The notes beneath the pieces are model-generated. The model searched no databases. It was not told the origin of the DNA and saw only the letters and a program-made list of their open reading frames with translations. A program made the translations under genes and the position numbers. Shown here piece after piece: positions 8,166-17,833 of a stretch of 64,000 nt of DNA. This stretch comes from UBA10324 sp038326325. GTDB taxonomy: Bacteria; Bacteroidota; Bacteroidia; Chitinophagales; UBA10324. The stretch covers positions 5,218 through 69,217 of the forward strand of contig JBBQJW010000017.1 in NCBI GenBank assembly GCA_038326325.1, written 5' to 3'. Positions within the stretch are counted from its first letter, which is position 1. Every line of letters starts with the position of its first letter.

Positions 8166-9430
8166 ATCTTTTCCAGAACATCTCCCACTCGATAAACATC
8201 TTCAAACGAATTATACAATGGTATAGGCGACATGCGAATAACATTTGGTTCGCGCCAATCGGCGATTACTCCGTGTGAGGCGAGTTGCTCGAAAATTTTC
8301 TTTCCATCTTTTTTCGCGATGAGCGATAATTGACACCCGCGTTCAGAACTGTTTTTTGGCGTGATGATTTTTAATTCGTGCTCAGGATATTTCTGATTGA
8401 AATGGTTAAGTATAAATTCTAAGTAAGTTGTTAGTTGTTGGCTTTTAGTAATTAGTTTTTGAATCCCCGCTTCCGAAAAAATTTCCAATGATGCTCTGTG
8501 AATTGCCATTGCGAAAACAGGCGCATTACTCACCTGCCATGCGCCTGCTCCTGCCTGCGGATGAAATCCTTTCTTCATTTGAAACCGAGTGGTCTCATCA
8601 TTTCCCCACCAGCCAGCGAAGCGTGGTAAATCATTTTTACCACTGTGTTTTTCGTGAACGAAAATTCCGCCTACTCCTCCGGCGCCACTGTTCAGATATT
8701 TATAAGAACACCAGCAAGCGAAATCAATATTCCAGTCGTGTAGTTTCAAGTCAACATTTCCGGCGGCGTGCGCCAAATCAAAACCGACTGTTACACCGGT
8801 TTCGTGACCGGCTTCGGTAATTTTTTTCAAGTCGAAATATTGTCCGCTGAGGTAATTGACTCCTCCGAATAAAATCAACGCGAGTTCATTTTTATTTTTT
8901 TCTATCTGTTCGAGAATGTCTTCTGTTCGAAGCGTGAATTCATTTTCTCTTGGAGAAATTTCAATGATGTCTATTTCAGGATTTCCGCCATGAAATTTCA
9001 CCTGGGTTTCAATCGCGTATTGATCTGATGGAAAAGCGTTCGCTTCCATCATGATTTTTTTTCTCTTTCCTTCCGGACGAAAAAAAGAAACCATGAGCAT
9101 GTGAAGATTCGCCGTAAGTGAATTCATCGCTACTACTTCTTCTTCCTTCGCCCCCACAATTTCCGCCAATTGTTTTCTTCCGAAATGATGATAAGGAAAC
9201 CACGGATTCTTGGCGTCGAAGTGTCCCTCCACACCGAGTTTTTCCCAATCCAAAAATTCCTGCTCAACAAAACTTCTCGCGCTCTTCGGTAAAAGCCCGA
9301 GTGAATTTCCGCAGAGATAAACTGCATCGTTTCCATTGTGTTTAGGAATGTGAAACCGCTCACGGAATTTTTTCAGCGTGTCGGCTTCATCCAATTGCCG
9401 TGCGAAGGATAAACTGTTTTCGAATTTCAT
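8156..9430 (-). CDS. kynU: Kynureninase
   Basis: This 424-residue PLP-dependent hydrolase (aminotransferase class V fold) cleaves kynurenine or 3-hydroxykynurenine to anthranilate or 3-hydroxyanthranilate plus alanine. The motif YLCGNSLGLLPKSA near the N terminus is typical. The PLP lysine is expected in WCSYKYLNSGAGG (about residue 240), with FDLAHAAGN before it supplying the PLP-binding aspartate. FAGWWGND is also a KynU signature. The last codons and stop fall inside the inverted repeat of the neighbouring GxxExxY element, so the natural C terminus may have been altered by a few residues. Confidence 0.95.
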   Translation of the reverse strand: MKFENSLSFARQLDEADTLKKFRERFHIPKHNGNDAVYLCGNSLGLLPKSARSFVEQEFLDWEKLGVEGHFDAKNPWFPYHHFGRKQLAEIVGAKEEEVVAMNSLTANLHMLMVSFFRPEGKRKKIMMEANAFPSDQYAIETQVKFHGGNPEIDIIEISPRENEFTLRTEDILEQIEKNKNELALILFGGVNYLSGQYFDLKKITEAGHETGVTVGFDLAHAAGNVDLKLHDWNIDFACWCSYKYLNSGAGGVGGIFVHEKHSGKNDLPRFAGWWGNDETTRFQMKKGFHPQAGAGAWQVSNAPVFAMAIHRASLEIFSEAGIQKLITKSQQLTTYLEFILNHFNQKYPEHELKIITPKNSSERGCQLSLIAKKDGKKIFEQLASHGVIADWREPNVIRMSPIPLYNSFEDVYRVGDVLEKIER

Positions 9431-9542
9431 TTTTAAAAACTAATGGGCGAAAGATAAAAGGAAGAAGTTCGATTGAAAACGAGAAATGTTTTTCTCGCTG
9501 AAACATCGTCCGTTTTTCTCCGTGGCTCGTAATAACGGCGGC

Positions 9543-10565
9543 ATGGCATTACACGGTAAAATAATTTTTCGCGCTGATGGCGGGCCGAACCTCGGAATGA
9601 ATCATTTGGTTCGTTGTGCAGCTTTAGCGGAAATGTTGCGCGAGCATTATGAATGCGTGCTGACGATTCGCTCTCCTAATCCGACCGCCTTGCAAATCAT
9701 TGAAGGAGTTTTTCATTCCATTATTCCTTTGACCGTTACAGACCATTTTGATGGCGACGAATTGATTCCGCATTTACACGAAGGTGATATAGTGGTGATG
9801 GATGGGTTTCAATTTCACACCGCTTATCAGCAAAAAATTCACGCGAACAATAAACTTATTTGCATCGACGATTTGCACCAACATCATTTTGTCGCCGATG
9901 CCATTATTAATCACGCCGAAGGAATTTTGCCCGCTGATTATTCAACGGAAGAGTACACGCGTTTTTATCTCGGTTCTCGATACGCGATGATTCGCGAACC
10001 ATTTATTAACGCCACTCCGGAAAATCATGATTCGCAAAAATCAAATCGAGCGATGATTTGTATTGGAGGAAATGATATTCATAACACGACATTAAAAGTG
10101 TTACAGTCATTAATTGACACAAAAACCGTAAATGAAATTGAATTGGTGGTGGGCAAACTAAATCCCAATCTCGATCTGATTAATGAATTTATTCATTCGC
10201 AAAAGGAAATGAAAATTATGTTGTGTATGAATCTTCCAGTAAGTGAATTGTGCGATCTCATGAAGACTTCGCGGGTAATGATTTGTTCGGCGAATAATAT
10301 TCTGCTCGAAGCGTGCGCGGCGGGTATGAAAATTATTTCAGGAATTACGCACGACGCTCAGCAAGGAGTGTTACAGGGGTTGGTCGCGAAAGGCGCGGTG
10401 AATAGTTGCGGAAATTTTTTAACCGCCTCGCCCGAAGAATTAAAATCGCGCTTCGAATTATTTCTGAATAACGATACTCATACTGTTACACAACAGACCG
10501 CGCAACGCGAATTGATTGACGGGCTTTCGCCTGAAAGGTTGTTCGAGATATTCAGTAAGTTGTAA
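9543..10565 (+). CDS. PseG-like UDP-sugar hydrolase / glycosyltransferase-fold protein
   Basis: The start at 9543 (MALHGKIIFRADGGPNLGMNH) is preferred over 9486, since PseG proteins begin just before the KIIFRADGG strand. This gives 340 residues. The glycine-rich loop with MNH, DGFQFH and the late SANNILLEACAAGMKII segment fit the PseG/MurG-like GT-B fold. PseG removes UDP from a pseudaminic acid precursor, but no other pse genes are nearby. The reaction is therefore uncertain, and a related NDP-sugar role is possible. It is divergent from kynU. Confidence 0.7.
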   Translation: MALHGKIIFRADGGPNLGMNHLVRCAALAEMLREHYECVLTIRSPNPTALQIIEGVFHSIIPLTVTDHFDGDELIPHLHEGDIVVMDGFQFHTAYQQKIHANNKLICIDDLHQHHFVADAIINHAEGILPADYSTEEYTRFYLGSRYAMIREPFINATPENHDSQKSNRAMICIGGNDIHNTTLKVLQSLIDTKTVNEIELVVGKLNPNLDLINEFIHSQKEMKIMLCMNLPVSELCDLMKTSRVMICSANNILLEACAAGMKIISGITHDAQQGVLQGLVAKGAVNSCGNFLTASPEELKSRFELFLNNDTHTVTQQTAQRELIDGLSPERLFEIFSKL

Positions 10566-10614
10566 AACTTATTTCAAGAAAGAATTTATTTTGTCTTTCT
10601 AAAATTTCACACCT

Positions 10615-11385
10615 GTGGGTTTATTTGATTTTCTAAAAAAGAAAGAAGCAAAAGAAGAAAGCTCTATGATGAATGTTTCTTCAAATATTGTCAAAGAGGA
10701 AAAACTTATTTCATCTTTATATACAAGATACAAAGCAGGAGATGTAAACTCTGAGTATATCAATGAATTAATTTTTGAAAATGAGGGAGAAAAAAATAGT
10801 TTGATAAATGAAGTCAGGACACATCTTGAAAAATTAAAACAGGAAGATATTCTTTTCGGTCTCTCAGATATTATTTCGCAGCGCGATGAGTTTGATTCTT
10901 ATCATCTCCTAACATGGATTAGATTCAGTGTTTTAGAGACTGATGGAAAAATTTCACTCTCCAATCCTGAGATTCAAAATTTTGGGTTACAAAACATAAA
11001 AAGCTCTTCAGATTTTTTCATTGATAGAATTAATCGAAAAATTGATTTGGGGAGAAGTGATTTTGAAAACGACATTGAAACTACATTAAAGATTATTCGT
11101 TCTGATATTCACGAAGACCATTCCTATTTAAGGATAAGCGGCTACTTTAATATCGGACAAATTTATTTTAACCTAAAAAACAATAATAAGGCTGAGGAGT
11201 TTTTTAATCTCCTGAAAACAGAAAAATCCTCACTTGCTCCCTCAACTGTCGCTGAGTTTTGTAAAGAAATTGGAATTTTATATCAAACAATAAATGATAA
11301 ATCAAAAGCGCTTGACTGGTTTAATTATGGTTTGACTTTAAATCCAAAATTGTCTGTAAAAAAAATTATTAAATCTTTGGAATAA
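10615..11385 (+). CDS. Hypothetical protein with C-terminal TPR-like helices
   Basis: The protein has 256 residues and a GTG start giving MGLFDFLKKKEAKEE, a common Bacteroidota N terminus. The C-terminal third has two TPR-like helix pairs (YFNIGQIYFNLKNNNKAEEF, then ILYQTINDKSKALDWFNYGL ending in NPK). The rest is charged and helical without a recognised domain. Base composition is more AT-rich than its neighbours, and no TGTWACA motif occurs in it or in the next gene, which fits recent acquisition. It is convergent with the DUF2971 gene 20 bp away. Function unknown. Confidence 0.7.
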   Translation: MGLFDFLKKKEAKEESSMMNVSSNIVKEEKLISSLYTRYKAGDVNSEYINELIFENEGEKNSLINEVRTHLEKLKQEDILFGLSDIISQRDEFDSYHLLTWIRFSVLETDGKISLSNPEIQNFGLQNIKSSSDFFIDRINRKIDLGRSDFENDIETTLKIIRSDIHEDHSYLRISGYFNIGQIYFNLKNNNKAEEFFNLLKTEKSSLAPSTVAEFCKEIGILYQTINDKSKALDWFNYGLTLNPKLSVKKIIKSLE

Positions 11386-11405
11386 ATTTATTGAGTCCCA
11401 AATAC

Positions 11406-12404
11406 CTATGAGAAAAATTTTCTTAGTTGGGATTGCTTAATGTCAATTGCATTTTTCGTCATCCTGTAGTAAAGTGAATTTAACGCTATTGAAATTTTCC
11501 TAAAATCGGTTTCATTGTATCTATATCCGACTATAATTGATTCTAAATTTATTTTAGGATATGCGGTAGATTTTATTGTATCTCGAATTTCCTCATTTAT
11601 ATTTTCGTGAAAACCAAAGTTTAAATAGAGTTTAGTTTTGGGACGAAGTTCATATTCATTAGATAGGGAATAGTTGTTTGAATTATTATACTCATCAAAA
11701 TAAAGCACCCGCACTTCTGACTCTGATTGGTAAATTCCTTTTTTAATAAAAGAGTAAACTCTCATAAGAATTAATTCTTTATTGTTTACTTGAAAATTAT
11801 TTTCCTGCTCAAAATTTTTAATTTCAGAGATAAAAGTTTCATATAGAGATTTTATTTGTTTATGTTTTTCCTGCCCCTCATATATAATATTTGAAAGAAA
11901 ATAATTGTACCAACTTTCAAAATGTTCTGGTTCAATTTTAAATACCAATCCAACTCCTTTTCCATTCTCCCCATAAAATCTCCAATTATCAAAGTGCATT
12001 TCTTCACTATCAACATACTCACAAAAAGATATTTGAAAAAATTGATGCTTATATCCTTCAATATTTTCCTTTAATATTCCTGCTAAGTCAAAAGCTCCAG
12101 AAGAAAATTCGTTAGGATCATCTAACATTGATAAATTACTTAAATACAGAAAGCCACTATTTAAAATTTCAACTGCGTTTTTTAATGAGGTAAAATGAAT
12201 TAATTTGAATTCGCCATCATAATACAACGAAGTATCTTTAAGAATTACCTGGCGAGGATTATTGACTGAAAAATTATTCGGGACATCAGCATAACTTGCT
12301 GAAGATTGGCTTATCCAAAAGTTGGGCAAGATTTTTCTAATCTTTTCCTCTAATGATTTTTTTGCTTTTTCAATAATTAAATCATCACTTTCTTCCTTAT
12401 GCAT
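11406..12404 (-). CDS. DUF2971 domain protein
   Basis: The protein has 332 residues. The DUF2971 pattern is visible: FTSLKNAVEILNSGFLYLSN, LDDPNEF, then FFQISFCE, DNWRFYGENGKGVGLVF and a late SEVRVLYF. The family is uncharacterised and is often found in variable islands, sometimes near phage-defence genes. The high AT content and the lack of the window-wide TGTWACA motif suggest foreign origin, together with the convergent gene before it. No RNA or DNA target can be read from sequence. Confidence 0.75.
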   Translation of the reverse strand: MHKEESDDLIIEKAKKSLEEKIRKILPNFWISQSSASYADVPNNFSVNNPRQVILKDTSLYYDGEFKLIHFTSLKNAVEILNSGFLYLSNLSMLDDPNEFSSGAFDLAGILKENIEGYKHQFFQISFCEYVDSEEMHFDNWRFYGENGKGVGLVFKIEPEHFESWYNYFLSNIIYEGQEKHKQIKSLYETFISEIKNFEQENNFQVNNKELILMRVYSFIKKGIYQSESEVRVLYFDEYNNSNNYSLSNEYELRPKTKLYLNFGFHENINEEIRDTIKSTAYPKINLESIIVGYRYNETDFRKISIALNSLYYRMTKNAIDIKQSQLRKFFS

Positions 12405-12563
12405 TAATTTTTAATTTCTTCTCAACAAATAAACTAAAAATAATTTTCTCATTAAGTCAAGAAGAAATGTAGAGAATGTTTTTCTTAGAAAAAAAGAATT
12501 TCCTATCCACAATTTGAAATCTGTAATCTATTTCAATCTTTGCGCACGAATTAAAAATCATTC

Positions 12564-13499
12564 ATGTCAGAATCAACACTTACCATAGTCGGAACCGTAG
12601 CGTTCGACGCCATTGAAACTCCTTTTGGAAAAACAGACAAAATCATTGGCGGCGCCGCCACTTATATTTCTCTCGCGGCCTCGTATTTCAATACAAAAAT
12701 TAACATGATTTCTGTTGTCGGCGGCGATTTTCCGAAGCAACAGATTTTCGCGATGAATGAAAAGGGAATCAATACCGATGGATTGCAGATAAAAGAAAAT
12801 GAAAAATCTTTTTTCTGGAGCGGCAAGTATCACCTGGACATGAACACGCGCGACACGCTCATTACTGATTTGAATGTACTCGCAAGTTTCGACCCGATAG
12901 TACCTGATGCTTATCAGAACACTGACTTTCTAATGCTCGGAAATCTTGTTCCCGCCATTCAACGCACAGTGTTACAGCGTTTGAAAAAACGCCCGCGCTT
13001 AGTGGTGATGGATACTATGAATTTCTGGATGGAAACTGCTAAGGCAGATCTTGATGAAATGATTAAGATGGTTGATGTGTTAACCGTCAATGATGCGGAA
13101 GCGAGAGAATTATCCGGCGAATATTCATTGGTGAAGGCGGCGAAAAAAATCATGGCAATGGGACCGCGTTACCTGATTATAAAAAAGGGAGAACACGGCG
13201 CGTTGCTGTTCCATGAGAACAATGTGTTTTTCGCCCCCGCTCTTCCGCTCGAAGAAGTGTTCGACCCGACCGGAGCTGGTGACGCGTTCGCAGGAGGATT
13301 TATCGGATACCTCGCGCAGAGCAGCGACATATCTTTTGAAAGCATGAAGCGCGCGATTATTTATGGTTCAGCGTTGGCTTCGTTCACGGTGGAAAAATTC
13401 GGTACCGAGCGATTGATGAATCTCGGTCACGACGAAATCGAAAACCGCATTCAGGAGTTTGTTGACCTGGTGCAGTTTGATATTTCATTGGTGGACTAA
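12564..13499 (+). CDS. PfkB-family carbohydrate or nucleoside kinase
   Basis: The protein has 311 residues. The N-terminal strand VGTVAFDAIETPFG and the IIGGAATYIS segment are PfkB-like, and the anion hole with catalytic aspartate is DPTGAGDAFAGGFIGYLAQ (about residues 232-250). The family phosphorylates sugars or nucleosides such as ribose, adenosine or fructose-1-phosphate. The substrate is not readable here. It stands alone, 90 bp before a membrane protein gene, with a TGTAACA site between them. Confidence 0.88.
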   Translation: MSESTLTIVGTVAFDAIETPFGKTDKIIGGAATYISLAASYFNTKINMISVVGGDFPKQQIFAMNEKGINTDGLQIKENEKSFFWSGKYHLDMNTRDTLITDLNVLASFDPIVPDAYQNTDFLMLGNLVPAIQRTVLQRLKKRPRLVVMDTMNFWMETAKADLDEMIKMVDVLTVNDAEARELSGEYSLVKAAKKIMAMGPRYLIIKKGEHGALLFHENNVFFAPALPLEEVFDPTGAGDAFAGGFIGYLAQSSDISFESMKRAIIYGSALASFTVEKFGTERLMNLGHDEIENRIQEFVDLVQFDISLVD

Positions 13500-13590
13500 T
13501 CTCTGGTTTCGGGCTATGAGTTTGTTGTTTCAGATTAGAAAAAGTTAGTGTAACAGTATATAAAAATTAATCGGGCAAAAAACAAAACCA

Positions 13591-15099
13591 ATGCATTTGT
13601 TGCCCTCTATAAAAAAGAATTTTTGGGGAAGCAGAATCAGCAGCGCCATCTGTCTGTTACTTTTATTGCTGCTTGTTATTTCTCACCTGCCTTTTTTATC
13701 TGCCGATGCTCAACAGTGTGTTCCGTTCGAGAGTCGCGGTTCGTGGTCTGACGAGGGGATTTATACAATTCAAATCAGAAATTTTATAAATCACGGTTCG
13801 TTCAGTGCAACTGAAAATGATGCGTTTTTAAAGTCGCCATTGTTGTCTGCTTTTTTAATTGTTCCTTTTTATTTAGCCGGAACAGAAATGGAAATTGCAA
13901 GATTTTCAGTGCTTGCAACTGTTACACTTTCCTTATTATTATTCTTTTTCAATAAATCGTTTCGACTAGTTGGTGCTCTTCTGATACTTACAACATTGTT
14001 GTCTTTTCCAGTGTATCAGTATTCTCACCTTTCGCTTGCAGAACTGTGTTCGTGTTCTTTGATTTTAATTGCTGCTTTGCTATTCGTCCGATTCCTGGAA
14101 ACAGAAAAATTATTTTTTCTTCGAATGACTGTAATTCTTTTATCGCTTGCGGTTTTGTTCAAGCTGCAATTCCTCTATGTGTTGCTGATTCCATCGCTTT
14201 GCATTTTTGTTCAAAATATTTTAGAAAGAAAAATAATTGTCAGCAAACAGTTTCTGATTTCGGTTGGATATGTGTTTGGAATTCTGATTTTGTTTTTTGT
14301 TGGGTGGTATCTGCCGTTTAAAAATTCACTCGCACAACTTGCCGGAGTTCAATCAGGAAAACTTTCAATCGAAAACATTTCTGTAAATAGTTTCAAATAC
14401 AATCTCGAAGCTTATTTTTTCAGCTCGCGAAATATTTTGTTTACTGCATGTTTCCTTCTTTCAGTATTAATTGCTGTAACAGAATTTATTTCAAAGAAAA
14501 TTCCACCGCACTTCTCCGCGCTGCTATTGTTTTCTTTTTTCTGGTTTGTGCTGGAGTCCCATAAATTGCCAATGAATTATTTACCAATTCGCTACCTTAT
14601 CAGTTTTTATTTTTCAATGGGGGTTTTTACTTCTGTTGTTTTTGCGCACTTGCTTTCTTCAAAACAATTTCTTGTTTTAAAGTTGAGTGTGACGCTTATT
14701 GTTTTTCTTTTGTTTGGAAATAATTTAATCTGTTACACCCGTGCTTTTCAAAACAGAACTTATACAATTTCAAATCTCAATCGATATTTCGCTTCTCAAA
14801 ATTTAGAAAGCAAAGTTGTTATTGGAAACTGGGCTGCCGGGCTTACATGGAAATCTAAGAGTTTATCATATCCTGTAATTAACGGTTTGTTGGCTGGAGG
14901 AAATCCTTTTCAAGAATATAAACCGACAATTGTTGTAAGCGAACCCGATGAAGATGAATCTGGAAAAGCATTCAATGCTGCTGGAATTAATCTGAACGAA
15001 CTTGCTGATTCGGTGAGGCAAACAAAAATCGCTAACTGGAATATTAATATCTACTGGATGAATCAGGAAAAAATGAATGCGGCTTATCCTGAAAAATAA
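13591..15099 (+). CDS. Polytopic membrane protein, probable GT-C type glycosyltransferase
   Basis: The protein has 502 residues and about ten hydrophobic helices. After the first helix, the extracytoplasmic loop contains GSWSDEGIYTIQIRNFINHG. A DE pair at this place is the usual catalytic loop of GT-C enzymes (ArnT/PMT type) that use polyprenyl-linked sugars. A soluble C-terminal segment with NWAAGLTWKSKSLSYPVING follows the last helix. The acceptor is unknown. It could also be an unrelated membrane protein, and no partner genes are adjacent. Confidence 0.6.
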   Translation: MHLLPSIKKNFWGSRISSAICLLLLLLLVISHLPFLSADAQQCVPFESRGSWSDEGIYTIQIRNFINHGSFSATENDAFLKSPLLSAFLIVPFYLAGTEMEIARFSVLATVTLSLLLFFFNKSFRLVGALLILTTLLSFPVYQYSHLSLAELCSCSLILIAALLFVRFLETEKLFFLRMTVILLSLAVLFKLQFLYVLLIPSLCIFVQNILERKIIVSKQFLISVGYVFGILILFFVGWYLPFKNSLAQLAGVQSGKLSIENISVNSFKYNLEAYFFSSRNILFTACFLLSVLIAVTEFISKKIPPHFSALLLFSFFWFVLESHKLPMNYLPIRYLISFYFSMGVFTSVVFAHLLSSKQFLVLKLSVTLIVFLLFGNNLICYTRAFQNRTYTISNLNRYFASQNLESKVVIGNWAAGLTWKSKSLSYPVINGLLAGGNPFQEYKPTIVVSEPDEDESGKAFNAAGINLNELADSVRQTKIANWNINIYWMNQEKMNAAYPEK

Positions 15100-15273
15100 T
15101 TCTGATAAAAATTTGCAGGTGTAACAGTTTGGGATCTTCGCCTGATTTTTTCAAAACCCATTTTATTCACGATAAAAAATTTCTCTTTCAGAACCGATAT
15201 TCTTCAGATTAGAATTTTTCACATACTCGCGGCGATGTATTGTCGTTAATCATTCTGATTAAAAATGTGAGTC

Positions 15274-15498
15274 ATGAAAAAGAAAAATGAAGAACACAAA
15301 TGGAGGTCGGAAGTAAAAACCCTGCTCACCTCCCTTGAAGAGGAAATAAACTCCGCGTCAAAAAATTATTCAATCACCGAAATAGAAAATTTTATAAATA
15401 ACCGGGAAGAATTTTTTGAGCAGCTAAAAGAAATTGATGCACTGCTCCTATCTTGGCTACGCGATCTTGTATTTTGGGATCGGGTTTATAAAAATTAG
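15274..15498 (+). CDS. Small charged hypothetical protein
   Basis: The 74-residue frame starts at an ATG and is strongly helical and acidic/basic (SLEEEINSASKNYS, EIENFINNREEFFEQLKEID), ending in LRDLVFWDRVYKN. No family is recognised. The composition supports a real gene, but there is no clear promoter or Shine-Dalgarno site. It is convergent with the exported protein gene at 15552. Confidence 0.5.
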   Translation: MKKKNEEHKWRSEVKTLLTSLEEEINSASKNYSITEIENFINNREEFFEQLKEIDALLLSWLRDLVFWDRVYKN

Positions 15499-15551
15499 CT
15501 TGAATCTCAGGGGATAACAGATTTCCCTTTGGTTTTTTATATAGTGAAAAA

Positions 15552-17189
15552 TCATTTCACTATAATATTTTGTGCTTGTATTTCTGTGCCATTTATTGAA
15601 GGTGTATCAACCAGAAAACTAAGTGATAGTTTGTTTGGGGTCAAGACTGTTATTCTTTCGGTAAGTAAAAGACTCGGATATTTTAATTTTATGTCTGATT
15701 GATTTAATGAGCCATCTTCATTAAAAGTACTAACAACAATTTTTCCGGTTGATTGGACTCCTGAAAAAGTTTTTAATTCGTCAACTGCGGCTCCTTCGTT
15801 TAACTTGTTATCATTAAACAGTAACACAAGCTTGTTGTCATTAACGAATGCTGCTGCACCAAACAATCCTCTTTCTGGCATAGCGGTCGATTGTTTTTTT
15901 ACAACAACTTTATTCCATTCTGTCTTTAGATTTTTATCTAAAGAAAAGATAATGTTGTCTCGATAGGTAAAAGTGGTGGCGCTTGAAGATGTTGTATGCA
16001 TTGTAGATGTTGATGAATTGGGGCCGGCATTAGATCTGGTCCAATAAGTATTTGTGTTGTAAAATTGATTATCGTATTTCATTTCAGCAACAAGATAATA
16101 TTTACCGTCTGTGCGCTGCAATACCTGATTCACTTTATAATTTTTGAAGCCAATCCCTTTTGCCAATTCCTTTTCGGTAAGAATTGTTTTTTGAAAATCC
16201 ATATCAAACGAATTATAGATTTCGTTAACAATCTTTTTTGTTCCTGTATTTAATTCATAAACAAAAAGTCCCTTCTGATTCATGTCATTCATGTTATTAT
16301 AAAATCCTGAAAAGAAAATATTTCCGCTTTCAAGAAGCTGTATATGTGTTCCTGATATTAGAATGTTTGACATCGTACACTTAAAATCCCAACAAGCAGA
16401 ATAATTAGAGGGAAATATAATCAGGTGAGGCTCTTCAACATCATATTTCCCGGCATCTCGATTACCGGATACTGTTACATCGCCTGCATCGTTGATAAAC
16501 AATTCATCAATCCTGAAATTATCATTCAGATAATTCAATTCCATTTCTGCGTCTCTGGTTTTGTTAAAGTTGTTATCATAAACTGTGATCTGAAATTTTT
16601 GCGCTTCATTCTTTTCATATTTTTTCAAGGTGATAATTGCAAGATGATTTTTGTTTGGTGAAATTGAAACTGAGAAACAAGAAGCATCTAGATTTTCAGT
16701 TTTATTAATGTCGCCCCATTTTTTTATCTCTCCATCTATCTCTCCTATTTTTATTGGGTCACCTTTATAGTTAAAAGAGTCTCCGTCAATTTTATACGCA
16801 AAAATTTCTATTCGATTGGATCCGTCCTTTTCAGTTGAGCCAAATGAATAAAAGCTACCGCTAAAACTCAAAACATTTCCTACACGGAATTCAAGTTTTT
16901 CAATTTTTGTTTCAAGAATTTTTCCAGACAAATAATTTCCAGCCGTATCCACTTTAATTAATGCATAGTTGTCGTAATACCCATTTACAGCCACCCCATT
17001 TACCGCAACTCTTGTTGGTTTTTTCTGAAGCACTGAGAGAATAAAATTTCCGTCTTTACCAATTAAAACATCTTTGATTTTTCCATTAAACTCCTTTGCG
17101 CCAATTGTTATGGGATTAAGGTTATTAAATTGAGAATAAGATAAGTGAGATAAACCAATAAGAATGAAAATTAAATATGTTGATTTCAT
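15552..17189 (-). CDS. Exported hypothetical protein
   Basis: The protein has 545 residues. The N terminus is a signal peptide (MKSTYLIFILIGLSHLSYSQ). The body is beta-rich, with repeated patterns such as FNGKIKDVLIGKDGNFILSV, GYYDNYALIKVDTAGNY and LLESGNIFFSGFYNN. These resemble beta-propeller or delta-60-like repeats that report stored values. A low-complexity Ser/Thr run is found near residue 395. No sorting domain is visible, so a periplasmic or surface location is likely. Function unknown. Confidence 0.7.
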   Translation of the reverse strand: MKSTYLIFILIGLSHLSYSQFNNLNPITIGAKEFNGKIKDVLIGKDGNFILSVLQKKPTRVAVNGVAVNGYYDNYALIKVDTAGNYLSGKILETKIEKLEFRVGNVLSFSGSFYSFGSTEKDGSNRIEIFAYKIDGDSFNYKGDPIKIGEIDGEIKKWGDINKTENLDASCFSVSISPNKNHLAIITLKKYEKNEAQKFQITVYDNNFNKTRDAEMELNYLNDNFRIDELFINDAGDVTVSGNRDAGKYDVEEPHLIIFPSNYSACWDFKCTMSNILISGTHIQLLESGNIFFSGFYNNMNDMNQKGLFVYELNTGTKKIVNEIYNSFDMDFQKTILTEKELAKGIGFKNYKVNQVLQRTDGKYYLVAEMKYDNQFYNTNTYWTRSNAGPNSSTSTMHTTSSSATTFTYRDNIIFSLDKNLKTEWNKVVVKKQSTAMPERGLFGAAAFVNDNKLVLLFNDNKLNEGAAVDELKTFSGVQSTGKIVVSTFNEDGSLNQSDIKLKYPSLLLTERITVLTPNKLSLSFLVDTPSINGTEIQAQNIIVK

Positions 17190-17268
17190 TTATGGACGAG
17201 TTTTTAAGTTAGTCAAACTTAAAAAAATAAATTTCTCATAAACAAAATAAAATCAGAAAAGGGAAATT

Positions 17269-17760
17269 TTACACTGGCTTAAACCGCTCAAAAGCCTGCT
17301 TGCAATCATAACAGAAATGAGTGCTGCGGCAAAGCGTGCTTCCAAAAATAGAATTCATAGTTGTGTTCTCACTGTTACAGTGCGGGCACTTGCTATGGGC
17401 GATTTCTTCCATTCCGAATTTTCCTTCGTGTCGCTTCGGAGTTCCGAGTCCGAAATCTTTTAATAATTTATTTCCTTGTTCTGTTATTCTGTCGCTGTTC
17501 CAGATCACGGAATCATCAACAAACACTTCTACATTTTCATAACCAAGCGACTCCACTTTTTTCTGAATCGAATTTTTAATCACATGAATCGCGGGGCACG
17601 CCATAAAGGTCGGAATCATTTTCACGCGAACACCTGTAACAGTTTCTTCGACGCCCGTAATCATTCCCATATTAATAACCGAAAGAGTAGGAATTTCCGG
17701 GTCCATCACTTCTTCAAGTGATTTATAAATTTCTTCTTTATTAAATACCGTCGCTGTCAT
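17269..17760 (-). CDS. paaD: Phenylacetyl-CoA epoxidase subunit PaaD
   Basis: The protein has 163 residues. The N-terminal part is a MIP18/DUF59 domain (EEVMDPEIPTLSVINMGMIT, with the conserved cysteine in TFMACPAIHVIK). The C terminus is a zinc ribbon with CPHC and CYDC. PaaD is needed for maturation of the PaaABCE phenylacetyl-CoA 1,2-epoxidase, probably in Fe-S or di-iron assembly. It is the last gene of the paaABCD set; paaE does not follow it here. Confidence 0.93.
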   Translation of the reverse strand: MTATVFNKEEIYKSLEEVMDPEIPTLSVINMGMITGVEETVTGVRVKMIPTFMACPAIHVIKNSIQKKVESLGYENVEVFVDDSVIWNSDRITEQGNKLLKDFGLGTPKRHEGKFGMEEIAHSKCPHCNSENTTMNSIFGSTLCRSTHFCYDCKQAFERFKPV

Positions 17761-17808
17761 TTTGTGAATAGTGAATGGTCAATCGTGAATTCTGTTACAC
17801 TTGTATTT

Positions 17809-17828
17809 CATCTTCAAATTTTCAAATC
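17809..17828. repeat. Interspersed 20-mer CATCTTCAAATTTTCAAATC
   Basis: This 20-mer lies between paaC and paaD and occurs again, identical, at 48451-48470 inside the 5' end of a serine hydrolase gene. It belongs to a class of TTTGAARATTTGAAG-like intergenic repeats. Confidence 0.7.
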
Positions 17829-17833
17829 AGGCA

